64,000 nt of DNA from assembly GCA_963650165.1 (NCBI GenBank), contig CAVJKX010000006.1:1-64000 (forward strand). Direction: 5' to 3'. The DNA is from F23-B02 sp963650165 (GTDB taxonomy: Bacteria; Bacillota; Clostridia; Oscillospirales; Oscillospiraceae). The stretch's first letter is position 1. Each line of letters begins with the position of its first letter. This document shows, in pieces, positions 8,262-15,531 of this stretch. Below the pieces are notes generated by a model. The model was not told where the DNA came from. It saw only the letters and a program-made list of their open reading frames with translations, and searched no databases. A program made the position numbers and the translations under genes.

Positions 8262-8291
8262 AAAAAAGCCCCCCACAAGCCGGGTGGGGGG
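8262..8291 (-). terminator. Terminator after the copper ATPase/HMA genes
   Basis: On the minus strand CCCCCCAC and GTGGGGGG pair and a run of six T follows, just after the HMA protein stop at 8301. Confidence 0.8.
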
Positions 8292-8300
8292 ATAAAAATA

Positions 8301-8588
8301 TCAAGATTTTTTATTTTTTCGGGCAAACGGCGCTTTCAGCGCGTTGAGCAGCGGATTTGTGCCCGGCGCGCCGACGGGGCAGGCGGGGTAGCCGCCGCGC
8401 TCCAGAACGCCGCGAAGCTCGTCCTCGGACACTATGCCGGGGTCATATTTGACGGTGAGGACACCCTTTACATAGGCAATGTGCGCGTCGAGCACGCCCC
8501 TTGTCTGCAAAATGTCGCCGAGTATGAGCTCGGGACACTGGCGGCAGTACATGCCCTTTACGCCCGTGACCATTATTTTTTCTTCCAT
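8301..8588 (-). CDS. Heavy-metal-associated (HMA) domain protein, CopZ-like
   Basis: A 95-residue protein with one HMA ferredoxin-like domain. The metal site is GMYCRQCP with Cys15 and Cys18, the CxxC arrangement of copper chaperones. The domain fills residues 5-70 and a basic tail follows (ARKNKKS end). The gene overlaps the end of the P-type ATPase by 16 nt, so the two are co-translated; the likely role is to hand Cu(I) to that pump or buffer it. The replacement of the usual MTCxHC by YCRQCP is a mild divergence. Confidence 0.85.
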   Translation of the reverse strand: MEEKIMVTGVKGMYCRQCPELILGDILQTRGVLDAHIAYVKGVLTVKYDPGIVSEDELRGVLERGGYPACPVGAPGTNPLLNALKAPFARKNKKS

Positions 8589-10921
8589 TTTGACCGCCTT
8601 TTCCTGTCCGGCTCTTTAAGGCTGAGCGAATGCATCAGAACGCCTATGGAGCTTGCCGACATGGCCGCCGCACATATAGACGGGTGCAGTATGCCCATCG
8701 CCGCGACGGGGATGCTTATGAGGTTGTAAAACAGTGCCCAGCGCAGGTTCTGCCGTATGGTCTTTATCGTCGCCGCGGATATGTCAATGGCCTCCGGCAG
8801 CTTTTTGAGATCGCCCGACGGCAGCAGCACACCGGCCGACTCTATTGCTATATCCGAGCCCGAGCCCATGGCCGCGGCGCAGTCTGCCATGGCCAGCGCG
8901 GGAGTGTCGTTTATTCCGTCGCCCACCATGCAGACGGTCTTGCCCATGGCCTTCAGACGCTCTATCTGCGCCGCCTTTTCGTCCGGACGCACCTCGGACA
9001 GGACATTTTCTATGCCCGCCTTCGCAGCTATGGCCCTTGCCGTGCGCTCATTGTCGCCCGTGAGCATCCAGACCTCTTTCCCAGCGGCTTTAAGTAGGCT
9101 TACGGCCTCGGCGGCCTCGGGCTTGAGGGTGTCCGCTATGCCGAGCGTTCCGATAAGAACTCCGCCGCGGCAGACGCAGATCTCCGCCTTCGCGTCAAGG
9201 CGCACATCGGGCAGAGAGGCCAGAGCGGCGGTATCAAAGCCGCCGCGCTCCAGTGCCGCTCGGCTTGCGCAGACGATCTGCTCAGCGCCGACGGTGCCGG
9301 ATACGCCGCTGCCGATATCATACTCAAAGCCTGAGACCGCGAGGCTCTCAAAGCCGGGATAATGCTTGACGGCATAATTTATGACTGCGCGCGCAAGCGG
9401 ATGCTCCGAGTGCTTTTCCAGCGCTGCGCACAGCGAAACGAGCTCTTCCTCCGTGATGCCGGGCGCGGGACATACGTCCGTGAGTTCGGGGCTGCCGGTG
9501 GTGAGGGTGCCGGTCTTGTCGAGCACGACGCAGTCTGCTTTATACGCGTTTTCAAGCTCCGTGCCGCTGCGGAAAAGTATGCCGCGCTCGGCCGCTGCGC
9601 CGGAGCCCACCATGAGCCCCGTCGGCGTTGCGAGCCCCAATGCGCAGGGGCAGGCTACCGACAGCACGTCGCAGCAGTTGAGCAGCGCCTTTTCGAGATT
9701 TTTAGGCTCAATGCGCCTGTACCAGACGGCAAAGGTCGCGGCCGCCGCACCGATAACGGCGGGGACGAACCAGCGCGCGACGGAGTCGGCAAAGCGCTGC
9801 ACCGGCGCCTTCTCGCTCTGCGCACGGCGCACGATGCCGATTATCTGCTCGAGCACAGAGTCCTTACCGAGCGCCTCGGCCTTTACTTCGGCAGAGCCCG
9901 CGCGGTTGAGACTGCCGCCGACGACTCTGTCGCCGACGCTCTTGTCCGCCGGAAGGCTCTCGCCCGTGAGCATTGATTCGTCTACGGCGCATGTTCCCTG
10001 CGTTATAACGCCGTCAACGGGTATGCGCTCGCCGGGGCGTATGAGAACCGTATCGCCGAGGCTTATTTTATCAACGCTCGTTTCCTCGAACTTATCGCCG
10101 CGCTTTACCATGGCCGTGCGCGGCTGCAGATGCATGAGCCTGCGTATTGCAGAGCCCGCCTCGCCGGCCGCAACCTGCTCCATGTATTTGCCGAAGAGTA
10201 TCAGTGACAGAAGCACGCCGTCGGAGGTGAAATAGAGCTTGAAATTGCTCTTCCGCGTCAGCGCGACATAGGAGCTGTAGGCGTAAATGAGCGTCGACGA
10301 GAGCGAGACAAGAAGATCCATGCCGAAAAAGCCGCTGCGCAGCTCACGCGCGGCCGAGCGGTAAAAATGCCTGCCGGGGCCGAATTGCAGCACACTGCCG
10401 ATGAGAAACTGGAGCTTTGGGTGCACCTCGAGCATCAAAGGGGCTGTGCACGCCGCGCTCATGACGAGAGTTTTCAGAAGCCCCATGCGCTTTTCAAGCT
10501 CCTGATCCTCGTCGCCGCCGCGCTTTTCGCTTATCTCGGCCCTGAGACCGCAGTCGCCGCATACCTCCGTGAGCTTCCGAGTATCGAGACACACCGGCCA
10601 CATGAAAACCGTTATCATATCCCCGTGCAGCTGCACGTCCTTCACGCCGAAAACCTCGCCCAGCGCCCTTACGGCGGCTTCGGGCTCACCCTCAAAGCGG
10701 ATATCGGCCTCCTCGACCGGAACGCGGAAGCCCGCTTTTTTTACGCAGGCGGCGATATCTGCAAGGTCGAGCGCCTTCTCGTCATAGCATATGAATGCCG
10801 AGGCCGAGGCGTAGTTCACCGCGGCCCTGTCTATGCCGCGCAGCTTCAGAAGCGCCCTGTCGAGCCGCGAAACGCAGGCCGCGCACTCCATATCAAGAAT
10901 TCTCAGTGTTATTTCTTTCAT
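8573..10921 (-). CDS. copA: Cu(I)-exporting P1B-type ATPase
   Basis: A 782-residue heavy-metal pump. An N-terminal HMA domain has CAAC (Cys13, Cys16); a second, degenerate HMA-like region without Cys follows at roughly 75-140. Catalytic motifs are all present: actuator TGES, membrane CPC in SVACPCALGLATP, phosphorylation loop DKTGTLT, nucleotide-binding EHPLA and hinge GDGINDTPALA. TM7 has YN and TM8 MSASS, the residues that define Cu(I) selectivity. The start at 10921 follows CGGAG. No CsoR or CopY regulator is adjacent; the upstream region is occupied by a repeat element. Confidence 0.94.
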   Translation of the reverse strand: MKEITLRILDMECAACVSRLDRALLKLRGIDRAAVNYASASAFICYDEKALDLADIAACVKKAGFRVPVEEADIRFEGEPEAAVRALGEVFGVKDVQLHGDMITVFMWPVCLDTRKLTEVCGDCGLRAEISEKRGGDEDQELEKRMGLLKTLVMSAACTAPLMLEVHPKLQFLIGSVLQFGPGRHFYRSAARELRSGFFGMDLLVSLSSTLIYAYSSYVALTRKSNFKLYFTSDGVLLSLILFGKYMEQVAAGEAGSAIRRLMHLQPRTAMVKRGDKFEETSVDKISLGDTVLIRPGERIPVDGVITQGTCAVDESMLTGESLPADKSVGDRVVGGSLNRAGSAEVKAEALGKDSVLEQIIGIVRRAQSEKAPVQRFADSVARWFVPAVIGAAAATFAVWYRRIEPKNLEKALLNCCDVLSVACPCALGLATPTGLMVGSGAAAERGILFRSGTELENAYKADCVVLDKTGTLTTGSPELTDVCPAPGITEEELVSLCAALEKHSEHPLARAVINYAVKHYPGFESLAVSGFEYDIGSGVSGTVGAEQIVCASRAALERGGFDTAALASLPDVRLDAKAEICVCRGGVLIGTLGIADTLKPEAAEAVSLLKAAGKEVWMLTGDNERTARAIAAKAGIENVLSEVRPDEKAAQIERLKAMGKTVCMVGDGINDTPALAMADCAAAMGSGSDIAIESAGVLLPSGDLKKLPEAIDISAATIKTIRQNLRWALFYNLISIPVAAMGILHPSICAAAMSASSIGVLMHSLSLKEPDRKRRSKWKKK

Positions 10922-10943
10922 AGCAAAACTCCGTATGCGGATA

Positions 10944-10970
10944 GGGGAGAAATGCTCTGCATTTCTCCCC
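10944..10970. repeat. 27-bp palindrome flanking repeat element A (copA side)
   Basis: GGGGAGAAATGC and GCATTTCTCCCC form a near-perfect palindrome around a three-base centre. The same 27 bases, with one change in the loop, recur at 11269-11295 on the other side of element A, so the two copies are direct repeats of a hairpin. Confidence 0.85.
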
Positions 10971-10971
10971 A

Positions 10972-11268
10972 CAGCGTGTCAAAAAAGTCACAGACTTTTT
11001 TGCACGCTTCAAAAACGCCACATTTTTTGTGAAGCTTGCGCTTCACGAAAAATCTCGCTGTGCTCGTCAAAAAGTCTGATAAATCAGACGTTTTTGATGG
11101 CTATAATCTAATTCGAGGCGGGTCTTTTCTCGCTGCGGCTCGGTCACGGCGCGGCTCTGACATGCCACCGGCATGTCATTCACTCCCGCGCCGACGCTTC
11201 GCTACCCCTCGAGCTCCCCCGCTGCGCGGATATCTCTACGCAGCAGCATAGGTTTTTTGATAGCCTGA
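10972..11268 (-). repeat. Miniature structured element, copy A (297 bp, reverse orientation)
   Basis: This intergenic stretch is homologous to 12710-12927 (copy B) and more distantly to 27423-27593 (copy C). Shared blocks include ATCCGCGCAGCGGGGGAG, GATTATAGCCATCAAAAA, a GTCTGAT/ATCAGAC hairpin, AAGCGCAAGCTTCAC and the end TTTTTTGACACGC. The ends carry an inverted repeat around TGTCAAAAA. Copy A also holds about 80 extra bases (roughly 11120-11210) with nested palindromes, including TGACATGCC/GGCATGTCA at 11158-11178. No coding capacity is apparent. A MITE-like, non-autonomous element is the best description; no transposase partner is recognised. Confidence 0.75.
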
Positions 11269-11295
11269 GGGGAGAAATGCTTTGCATTTCTCCCC
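11269..11295. repeat. 27-bp palindrome flanking repeat element A (second copy)
   Basis: Second copy of the GGGGAGAAATGC palindrome, immediately after the stop of the 11309-11827 gene, where it could serve as that gene's transcription stop hairpin. It differs from 10944-10970 by one loop base. Confidence 0.85.
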
Positions 11296-11308
11296 ATAGC
11301 TTATCAAA

Positions 11309-11827
11309 TTATTTGCCCTCGGTCAAAAGATTCTCTTTCATTTCTTTGCGCTTTTTGAGGGAAGCGATGCATGCGGGGATGGATACCGCAGGCAGGTCGA
11401 GCAGCAGTGCCCAATCGATCCAGTCGATGCCCTTTATGAACTGGCCCTCGTGCCATACGCCCTTTGCGAGCTTGAAGTAGTTGTGGTTCCAGACGCCCCA
11501 GATGTCGGTCGTCGGCTTCCAGAGGTGGACCTTCAGGAAGGCCGAGCTCGTCACGATGCCGCTGGAAACGACGGTCATGAACGAGGAAGAGCGCTTGTTG
11601 CGGATAAGGAACTCGGAAACCGTCGGCAGGACGTAGACCGCAAGGTTTATGATCCAGAGCTGGAGCGGGATCTTGTAGTGCCACTTGACCGCCTGGCGGA
11701 TATGGTCGGCGTCGTGCAGCAGTGCCGCCGCGAGAATGGCAAGGTTCCACTTCTCGATAAATGCAGCGGTCTCGTCGTCAATGCGAGTGTCAAGGAATTT
11801 TGCTTCGTCTTTTGCAGACTGTGTCAT
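11309..11827 (-). CDS. Uncharacterised four-helix membrane protein with HxxDHxRQ motif
   Basis: A 172-residue protein that I do not recognise with confidence. Hydrophobic stretches at about 28-42, 55-75, 85-100 and 140-158 suggest four membrane helices. The motif LHDADHIRQ follows the first helix and HLWKP lies after the third; a similar pattern (LHxADHxRQ, HLxP) is, from memory, seen in short actinobacterial membrane proteins of unknown function. The start follows GGGGAGG. It has its own promoter (11887-11915) with a possible operator at 11868-11883, and ends at the duplicated palindrome of repeat A. Confidence 0.6.
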   Translation of the reverse strand: MTQSAKDEAKFLDTRIDDETAAFIEKWNLAILAAALLHDADHIRQAVKWHYKIPLQLWIINLAVYVLPTVSEFLIRNKRSSSFMTVVSSGIVTSSAFLKVHLWKPTTDIWGVWNHNYFKLAKGVWHEGQFIKGIDWIDWALLLDLPAVSIPACIASLKKRKEMKENLLTEGK

Positions 11828-11867
11828 TTTCTTTTCCTCCCCAATGATTAAATATTTTGAATGTATA

Positions 11868-11915
11868 TTACCACTTGGTTAATAAAAAATTATCACAATC
11901 CGCCCTGAATGTCAA
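11868..11915 (-). promoter_or_regulatory. Promoter and candidate operator of the membrane protein gene
   Basis: On the minus strand TTGACA (11915-11910) is 17 bases from TAATTT (11892-11887). Downstream, about 11868-11883, TTAACCAAGTGGTAAT is an imperfect palindrome (ACCA-TGGT core) in the position of a repressor site. Confidence 0.5.
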
Positions 11916-11937
11916 TATGCAGGAGAAATATTTTTGC

Positions 11938-11966
11938 TTTACATGAGTGCGGCGGTGCTTTATAAT
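11938..11966 (+). promoter_or_regulatory. Promoter of the HAD hydrolase gene
   Basis: TTTACA (11938-11943) and TATAAT (11961-11966) with a 17-base spacer, 31 bases upstream of the start codon at 11997. Confidence 0.65.
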
Positions 11967-11996
11967 TCAGAGCATAATGCATTGAGGAGAAAAGCT

Positions 11997-12686
11997 ATGA
12001 TAAAGTATGTTTTTCTGGACATTGACGATACGCTGCTCGACTTCGGCAAGGCCGAGGCCGCGGCGATAAAAAAGACCTTTGAGCGCCTCGGCATTCCCGC
12101 GACACCGGAGGTCATTGCACGCTACAGCCGGATAAACGACGAGCATTGGGCGCGGCTCGAGCGGCGCGAGATCACGCGCGAACAGGTGCTGACGGGCAGG
12201 TTCGACACGCTGTTTGCCGAGCTCGGCATAAAAAACGTACCGAGCGAGCTGGCTCTTGCAAGCTACGAGTACCTTCTCGGCATAGGACACTATTTCGTTG
12301 ACGGTGCGCCCGAGCTTCTGCAGGCGCTCGACGGAAAATACGAAATGTACATCGTCTCCAACGGCACGGCCTCGGTGCAGGACGGACGCATTGAAAGCGC
12401 CGGCATCGCACATTATTTCAAGGACATTTTCATTTCCGAGCGCGTCGGCGCGGATAAGCCGTCGCGGGAATTTTTCGAGCGCGTTTTCGGGAGTATCGAG
12501 GGCTTTGAGCGCGATAAGGCTGTCATCGTCGGCGACAGGCTGTCGTCGGATATCCTCGGCGGCATAAACGCGGGCATAAAAACCTGCTGGTTTAACCCCG
12601 GACAGCTGCCGCAGACCGGCGATATCGTCCCCGACTGCGAGATACACGCCCTTTCCGAGCTACCTGTATTATTGGAAAAACTCTGA
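11997..12686 (+). CDS. HAD-superfamily hydrolase (YjjG-like nucleotidase/phosphatase)
   Basis: A 229-residue HAD phosphatase. Motif I is FLDIDDTLLDF with the nucleophile Asp8 and acid/base Asp10; motif II is IVSNGTA; Lys in GADKPSREFF and the metal-binding VGDRLSSDILGG complete the active site. The helical C1 cap between motifs I and II and the NGT sequence resemble YjjG-type pyrimidine nucleotidases. GAGGAG precedes the ATG. The last codons lie inside the terminator palindrome. It is flanked by inverted copies A and B of the miniature element. Confidence 0.85.
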   Translation: MIKYVFLDIDDTLLDFGKAEAAAIKKTFERLGIPATPEVIARYSRINDEHWARLERREITREQVLTGRFDTLFAELGIKNVPSELALASYEYLLGIGHYFVDGAPELLQALDGKYEMYIVSNGTASVQDGRIESAGIAHYFKDIFISERVGADKPSREFFERVFGSIEGFERDKAVIVGDRLSSDILGGINAGIKTCWFNPGQLPQTGDIVPDCEIHALSELPVLLEKL

Positions 12687-12709
12687 GGTCTGTCCTCAGA
12701 GTTTTTCTT
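12676..12709. terminator. Terminator palindrome of the HAD gene, duplicated beyond element B
   Basis: CTCTGAGG and CCTCAGAG form the stem (about 12681-12701) with A and T tracts on both sides. The same 34 bases recur at 12932-12965 with two changes, on the other side of element B. Confidence 0.85.
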
Positions 12710-12927
12710 GAGACTGTCAAAAACCTATGCTGCTGAGGAAAAGTATCCGCGCAGCGGGGGAGTGTGAGGGGGCAAGGCCCGCCTCAAATTGGATTATAGC
12801 CATCAAAAATGTCTGATCTATCAGACTTTTTGACGAGTGCAGCGAGATTTTTCTTAAAGCGCAAGCTTCACAAAAAATGTGGCGTTTTGCAGCGTGAAAA
12901 AAAGTCACAGACTTTTTTGACACGCTG
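12710..12927 (+). repeat. Miniature structured element, copy B (218 bp)
   Basis: Forward-oriented homologue of copy A, without A's internal insertion. It begins GAGACTGTCAAAAA and ends CTTTTTTGACACGCTG, so the ends are inverted repeats around TGTCAAAAA. Inside are ATCCGCGCAGCGGGGGAG, an ATCAAAAA...TTTTTGA stem with GTCTGAT/ATCAGAC, and a GTC(AC)AGAC-centred stem near the right end. It is non-coding and separates two copies of the same terminator. Confidence 0.75.
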
Positions 12928-12931
12928 CTAA

Positions 12932-12965
12932 AAAAACTCTGAGGTCTGCCCTCAGAGCTTTTCTT
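12932..12965. terminator. Terminator palindrome of the PPTase gene (duplicate of 12676-12709)
   Basis: Second copy of the CTCTGAGG/CCTCAGAG hairpin. The stop codon of the reverse-strand PPTase gene (12952-12954) lies inside it, as the HAD stop lies inside the first copy. Confidence 0.85.
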
Positions 12966-13530
12966 CCGTAAGCTCTATATTGCCGGTTTCCTGCGCACTT
13001 ACGCAGCAGCCGATGTGATAGCTGCCGTACCGCAGGCCGTGAAAGCGAAAGCCGGCGACGCCGTGCACGACGGAGAAGCTGCGCACGTCGCCGAGGCGCA
13101 GATCGGCGGCCTTTATATAGCTTTCCTTGAGCGTCCACAGGCGGCAGAACTCGTCATCGGGGTTTTGCGCAGCCTTTACGAGCGCTGCCTCGTCCGGCAG
13201 GAAGAAGCGCTCCGCCAGACGCAGAGAGCCCGCGCGTGCAAGCTCTATATCGGCGCCGACGGGCGCGTCGGAGACCGCGCACAGCGCATAGTCTCCGCAG
13301 TGAGCCAGCGAGAAGCAGACACCGTCGGGAAAGAACGGCTTGCCGTTTGCCGAGAGGGAATAGCCGCAGTGCCCCACGGCTTTTCCGAGCAGCAGCTCAG
13401 CGCCGAGGCTGCGCCGCCTGTCGGCGCTGCTTTTGAGCCGCAGCGTCTTTTCGCGGCGATACTGCGATACCGCGCCGAGGCAGGACCCGATATCAAGCTC
13501 CGTTACATCGGCTATATACAGCCTTGTCAT
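12952..13530 (-). CDS. 4'-phosphopantetheinyl transferase (Sfp type)
   Basis: A 192-residue enzyme that transfers phosphopantetheine from CoA to a serine of carrier proteins. The two signature motifs are present: VGADIE, with Mg-binding Asp and Glu, and WTLKESYIKA with the catalytic Glu and Lys. PFFPDGVCFSLAHCGDY corresponds to the P-P-SxSH region, with AHC replacing SHS. The length suits short single-gene PPTases. Start and the upstream HD gene's stop overlap in ATGA, so both are expressed together. No carrier-protein gene is in the window. Confidence 0.88.
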   Translation of the reverse strand: MTRLYIADVTELDIGSCLGAVSQYRREKTLRLKSSADRRRSLGAELLLGKAVGHCGYSLSANGKPFFPDGVCFSLAHCGDYALCAVSDAPVGADIELARAGSLRLAERFFLPDEAALVKAAQNPDDEFCRLWTLKESYIKAADLRLGDVRSFSVVHGVAGFRFHGLRYGSYHIGCCVSAQETGNIELTEEKL

Positions 13531-14069
13531 GCTCTCATTGCGTCGAGCGTTTTCTGAATGAGCGTGTCAAGATCCCAGCCGCACATCTCCGCGCCGCGCA
13601 GTATAACGTCGCGCGAGCAGCCGGCGGCAAACTTCTTGTCCTTGAACTTTTTCTTGACCGACTTTACCTCCATGTCGGAGATGCCGGTCGGGCGCATGAG
13701 CGCGACCGCGCCGATGAGCCCCGTCAGCTCGTCTGTCGCAAACAGGACCTTTTCCATGAAAAGCTCCGGCTCAACGTCGATGCAGATGCCGTAGCCGTGG
13801 CTGATAACGGCATGGATGACGCCCTCGTCTATATCCAGCTCGTGCAGCATCTCGTTTGCCTTGACGCAGTGCTGCTCGGGGTAGAGCTCAAAATCTATAT
13901 CGTGGAGCATGCCGACGGCAGCCCAGTAATCAACGCGCTCGGGGTCGTATTCCTTCGCAAGCTCGCCCATGACCTTGGAAACGGTCTCCGCGTGCTGGAG
14001 GTGGAACGGCTCCTTGTTATACTTTTCGACAAGCTCCCTTGCCTGCCCGACTGTGGGTATATAGCTCAT
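13527..14069 (-). CDS. HD-domain phosphohydrolase
   Basis: A 180-residue single-domain HD protein. The metal ligands are in HAETVSKVMGELA (first His), GMLHDIDFELYPEQH (HD pair) and ISHGYGI. The arrangement is that of small HDIG proteins acting on nucleotides or nucleotide second messengers; the substrate is unknown. It is the first gene of a two-gene operon with the PPTase (4-nt overlap) and is read from the promoter at 14100-14128. Confidence 0.85.
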   Translation of the reverse strand: MSYIPTVGQARELVEKYNKEPFHLQHAETVSKVMGELAKEYDPERVDYWAAVGMLHDIDFELYPEQHCVKANEMLHELDIDEGVIHAVISHGYGICIDVEPELFMEKVLFATDELTGLIGAVALMRPTGISDMEVKSVKKKFKDKKFAAGCSRDVILRGAEMCGWDLDTLIQKTLDAMRA

Positions 14070-14099
14070 TTGTGTTGCCTCCTGAAAATATGATGCACT

Positions 14100-14165
14100 A
14101 TTTTACAGCAATAACATATATAAATCAACTTATTAATTGACAGTGCGGTGGCAATGGATTAAAAT
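14100..14165. promoter_or_regulatory. Divergent promoters: HD/PPTase operon (-) and GT2 (+)
   Basis: Minus strand: TTGATT (14128-14123), 17-base spacer, TAAAAT (14105-14100). Plus strand: TTGACA (14137-14142), 17-base spacer, TAAAAT (14160-14165). The two promoters are back to back without overlap. Confidence 0.7.
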
Positions 14166-14194
14166 TTATGCAATAAAGTGCTGAGGAGACGGAC

Positions 14195-15157
14195 ATGGAG
14201 CATCCCGTTTTGTACATTATAATACCCTGCTATAACGAGCAGGAGGTGCTGCCGATAACTGCGCCGATGTTTTTGAATAAGCTGCATGAGCTCGAGAGTG
14301 CCGGCCTCATTGCCGCGGAAAGCCGCATTATGTTCGTAAACGACGGCAGCAGCGACGCGACCTGGGATATCATATGCCGCCTTGCCGCCGGAGAAGGGCA
14401 CTATATCGGCATAAGCCAGAGCCGCAACCGCGGACATCAGAACGCAGTGTTCGCGGGGCTCATGGAGGCAAAGGACCGCTGCGATATAAGCATCTCCGTC
14501 GACTGCGACGGTCAGGACGATATAAACGCCATGGACGATATGGTAAGGGCCTATCTCAACGGCTGCGATATAGTCTACGGCGTGCGCTCCGACCGCGAGA
14601 GCGACAGCTTTTTCAAGCGCAGCACCGCGCAGGGCTTTTATAAATTTCTCTCCGCCATGGGCGCGGATATCGTGTATAACCACGCAGACTACAGGCTCAT
14701 AAGCGCGCGGGCTCTGCGTGAGCTTGCAAAATTCGGGGAGGTAAACCTCTTTCTGCGCGGTATGGTACCGCTTGTCGGCTTCAAGAGCACGAGCGTTGAG
14801 TATAAGCGCGCCGAGCGCCTTGCCGGAAAAAGCAAGTACCCCCTGCGCAAGATGCTTGCCCTCGCGGGAGACGGCATAACGAGCCTTTCCGTAAAGCCGC
14901 TGCGGCTGATCATGAGCTTCGGCCTTATAGTCGCGTTTTTGAGCTTTGTGGGCGTTATCTGGGCTATAGTCGCCGCCGTCGGAGGCCACGCCGTCGCCGG
15001 CTGGGCGAGCACGACCTGCATAATATGCTTCGTAAGCGGAGTGCAGCTCATGTGCATGGGCATAATCGGCGAGTATATCGGCAAGATATACATGGAAACA
15101 AAGCACCGCCCGCGCTATATAATCTCGGAGCGGACATGGGAAAACAATAAGGATTAG
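14195..15157 (+). CDS. Family 2 glycosyltransferase with two C-terminal membrane helices (GtrB/DPM-like)
   Basis: A 320-residue membrane-linked transferase. The GT-A fold shows IIIPCYNEQEVL, VNDGSSDATW and the metal-binding DCDGQDD; the acceptor region has HADYRLISARALREL, as in polyprenyl-phosphate glycosyltransferases such as GtrB and YkcC. Two hydrophobic helices at about 245-265 and 280-302 anchor it. The likely reaction is transfer of a sugar from a nucleotide sugar to undecaprenyl phosphate for envelope glycosylation. GAGGAG precedes the ATG. Confidence 0.88.
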   Translation: MEHPVLYIIIPCYNEQEVLPITAPMFLNKLHELESAGLIAAESRIMFVNDGSSDATWDIICRLAAGEGHYIGISQSRNRGHQNAVFAGLMEAKDRCDISISVDCDGQDDINAMDDMVRAYLNGCDIVYGVRSDRESDSFFKRSTAQGFYKFLSAMGADIVYNHADYRLISARALRELAKFGEVNLFLRGMVPLVGFKSTSVEYKRAERLAGKSKYPLRKMLALAGDGITSLSVKPLRLIMSFGLIVAFLSFVGVIWAIVAAVGGHAVAGWASTTCIICFVSGVQLMCMGIIGEYIGKIYMETKHRPRYIISERTWENNKD

Positions 15158-15160
15158 GGC

Positions 15161-15189
15161 TTGTTTCACGGGCAAATGTCTGATATAAT
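15161..15189 (+). promoter_or_regulatory. Promoter of the 80-residue membrane protein gene
   Basis: TTGTTT (15161-15166) and TATAAT (15184-15189) with a 17-base spacer. Confidence 0.6.
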
Positions 15190-15225
15190 GCAGGCATCTG
15201 ATATTAAGGATAAGGAGATATTGCA

Positions 15226-15468
15226 ATGAATTATTGGAGCACCGCCCGCAGGGGCGTTCTCGGCCTCGGCGCGGCGTCGATCGCCTATGCCATATGGAAG
15301 AAGAATCCCGTCGTTCCTCTGGCGCTGTACGGCATGCACCTTGCCGAGTACTTCCTCGTCGCCAAAAAGGCGGGCAAGAAGGTCTGGTATGACGATACGC
15401 GCTGCTTTATAAACACCGTGCTTTACGGCTTCACCTTCTGGCTTCCCATGAAGCTTGAGATCGAGTGA
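15226..15468 (+). CDS. Small uncharacterised membrane protein (80 aa)
   Basis: I do not recognise this family with certainty. The protein has a hydrophobic stretch at 10-22, a second around PLALYGMHLAEYFLVAKKAG, and a third at FINTVLYGFTFWLPMK near the C-terminus. His and Glu in MHLAEYF and the TxxYGFTFWLP ending look conserved in style. It is preceded by AAGGAG with good spacing and by its own promoter, and followed by its own terminator, so it is a real monocistronic gene of unknown function. Confidence 0.7.
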   Translation: MNYWSTARRGVLGLGAASIAYAIWKKNPVVPLALYGMHLAEYFLVAKKAGKKVWYDDTRCFINTVLYGFTFWLPMKLEIE

Positions 15469-15476
15469 CAGGCATA

Positions 15477-15506
15477 AAATTTCCGGCTTCTCGGCCGGAA
15501 ATTTTT
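15477..15506 (+). terminator. Terminator after the 80-residue membrane protein gene
   Basis: AAATTTCCGG and CCGGAAATTT pair, followed by TTT. Confidence 0.85.
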
Positions 15507-15531
15507 ATATCGTTATATCGGAGGACAGATC

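Noticed and set aside
10922..11308. Small forward frames (about 70-220 codons) upstream of copA
   Set aside because: They run through the repeat element and its palindromes and have no recognisable protein features.
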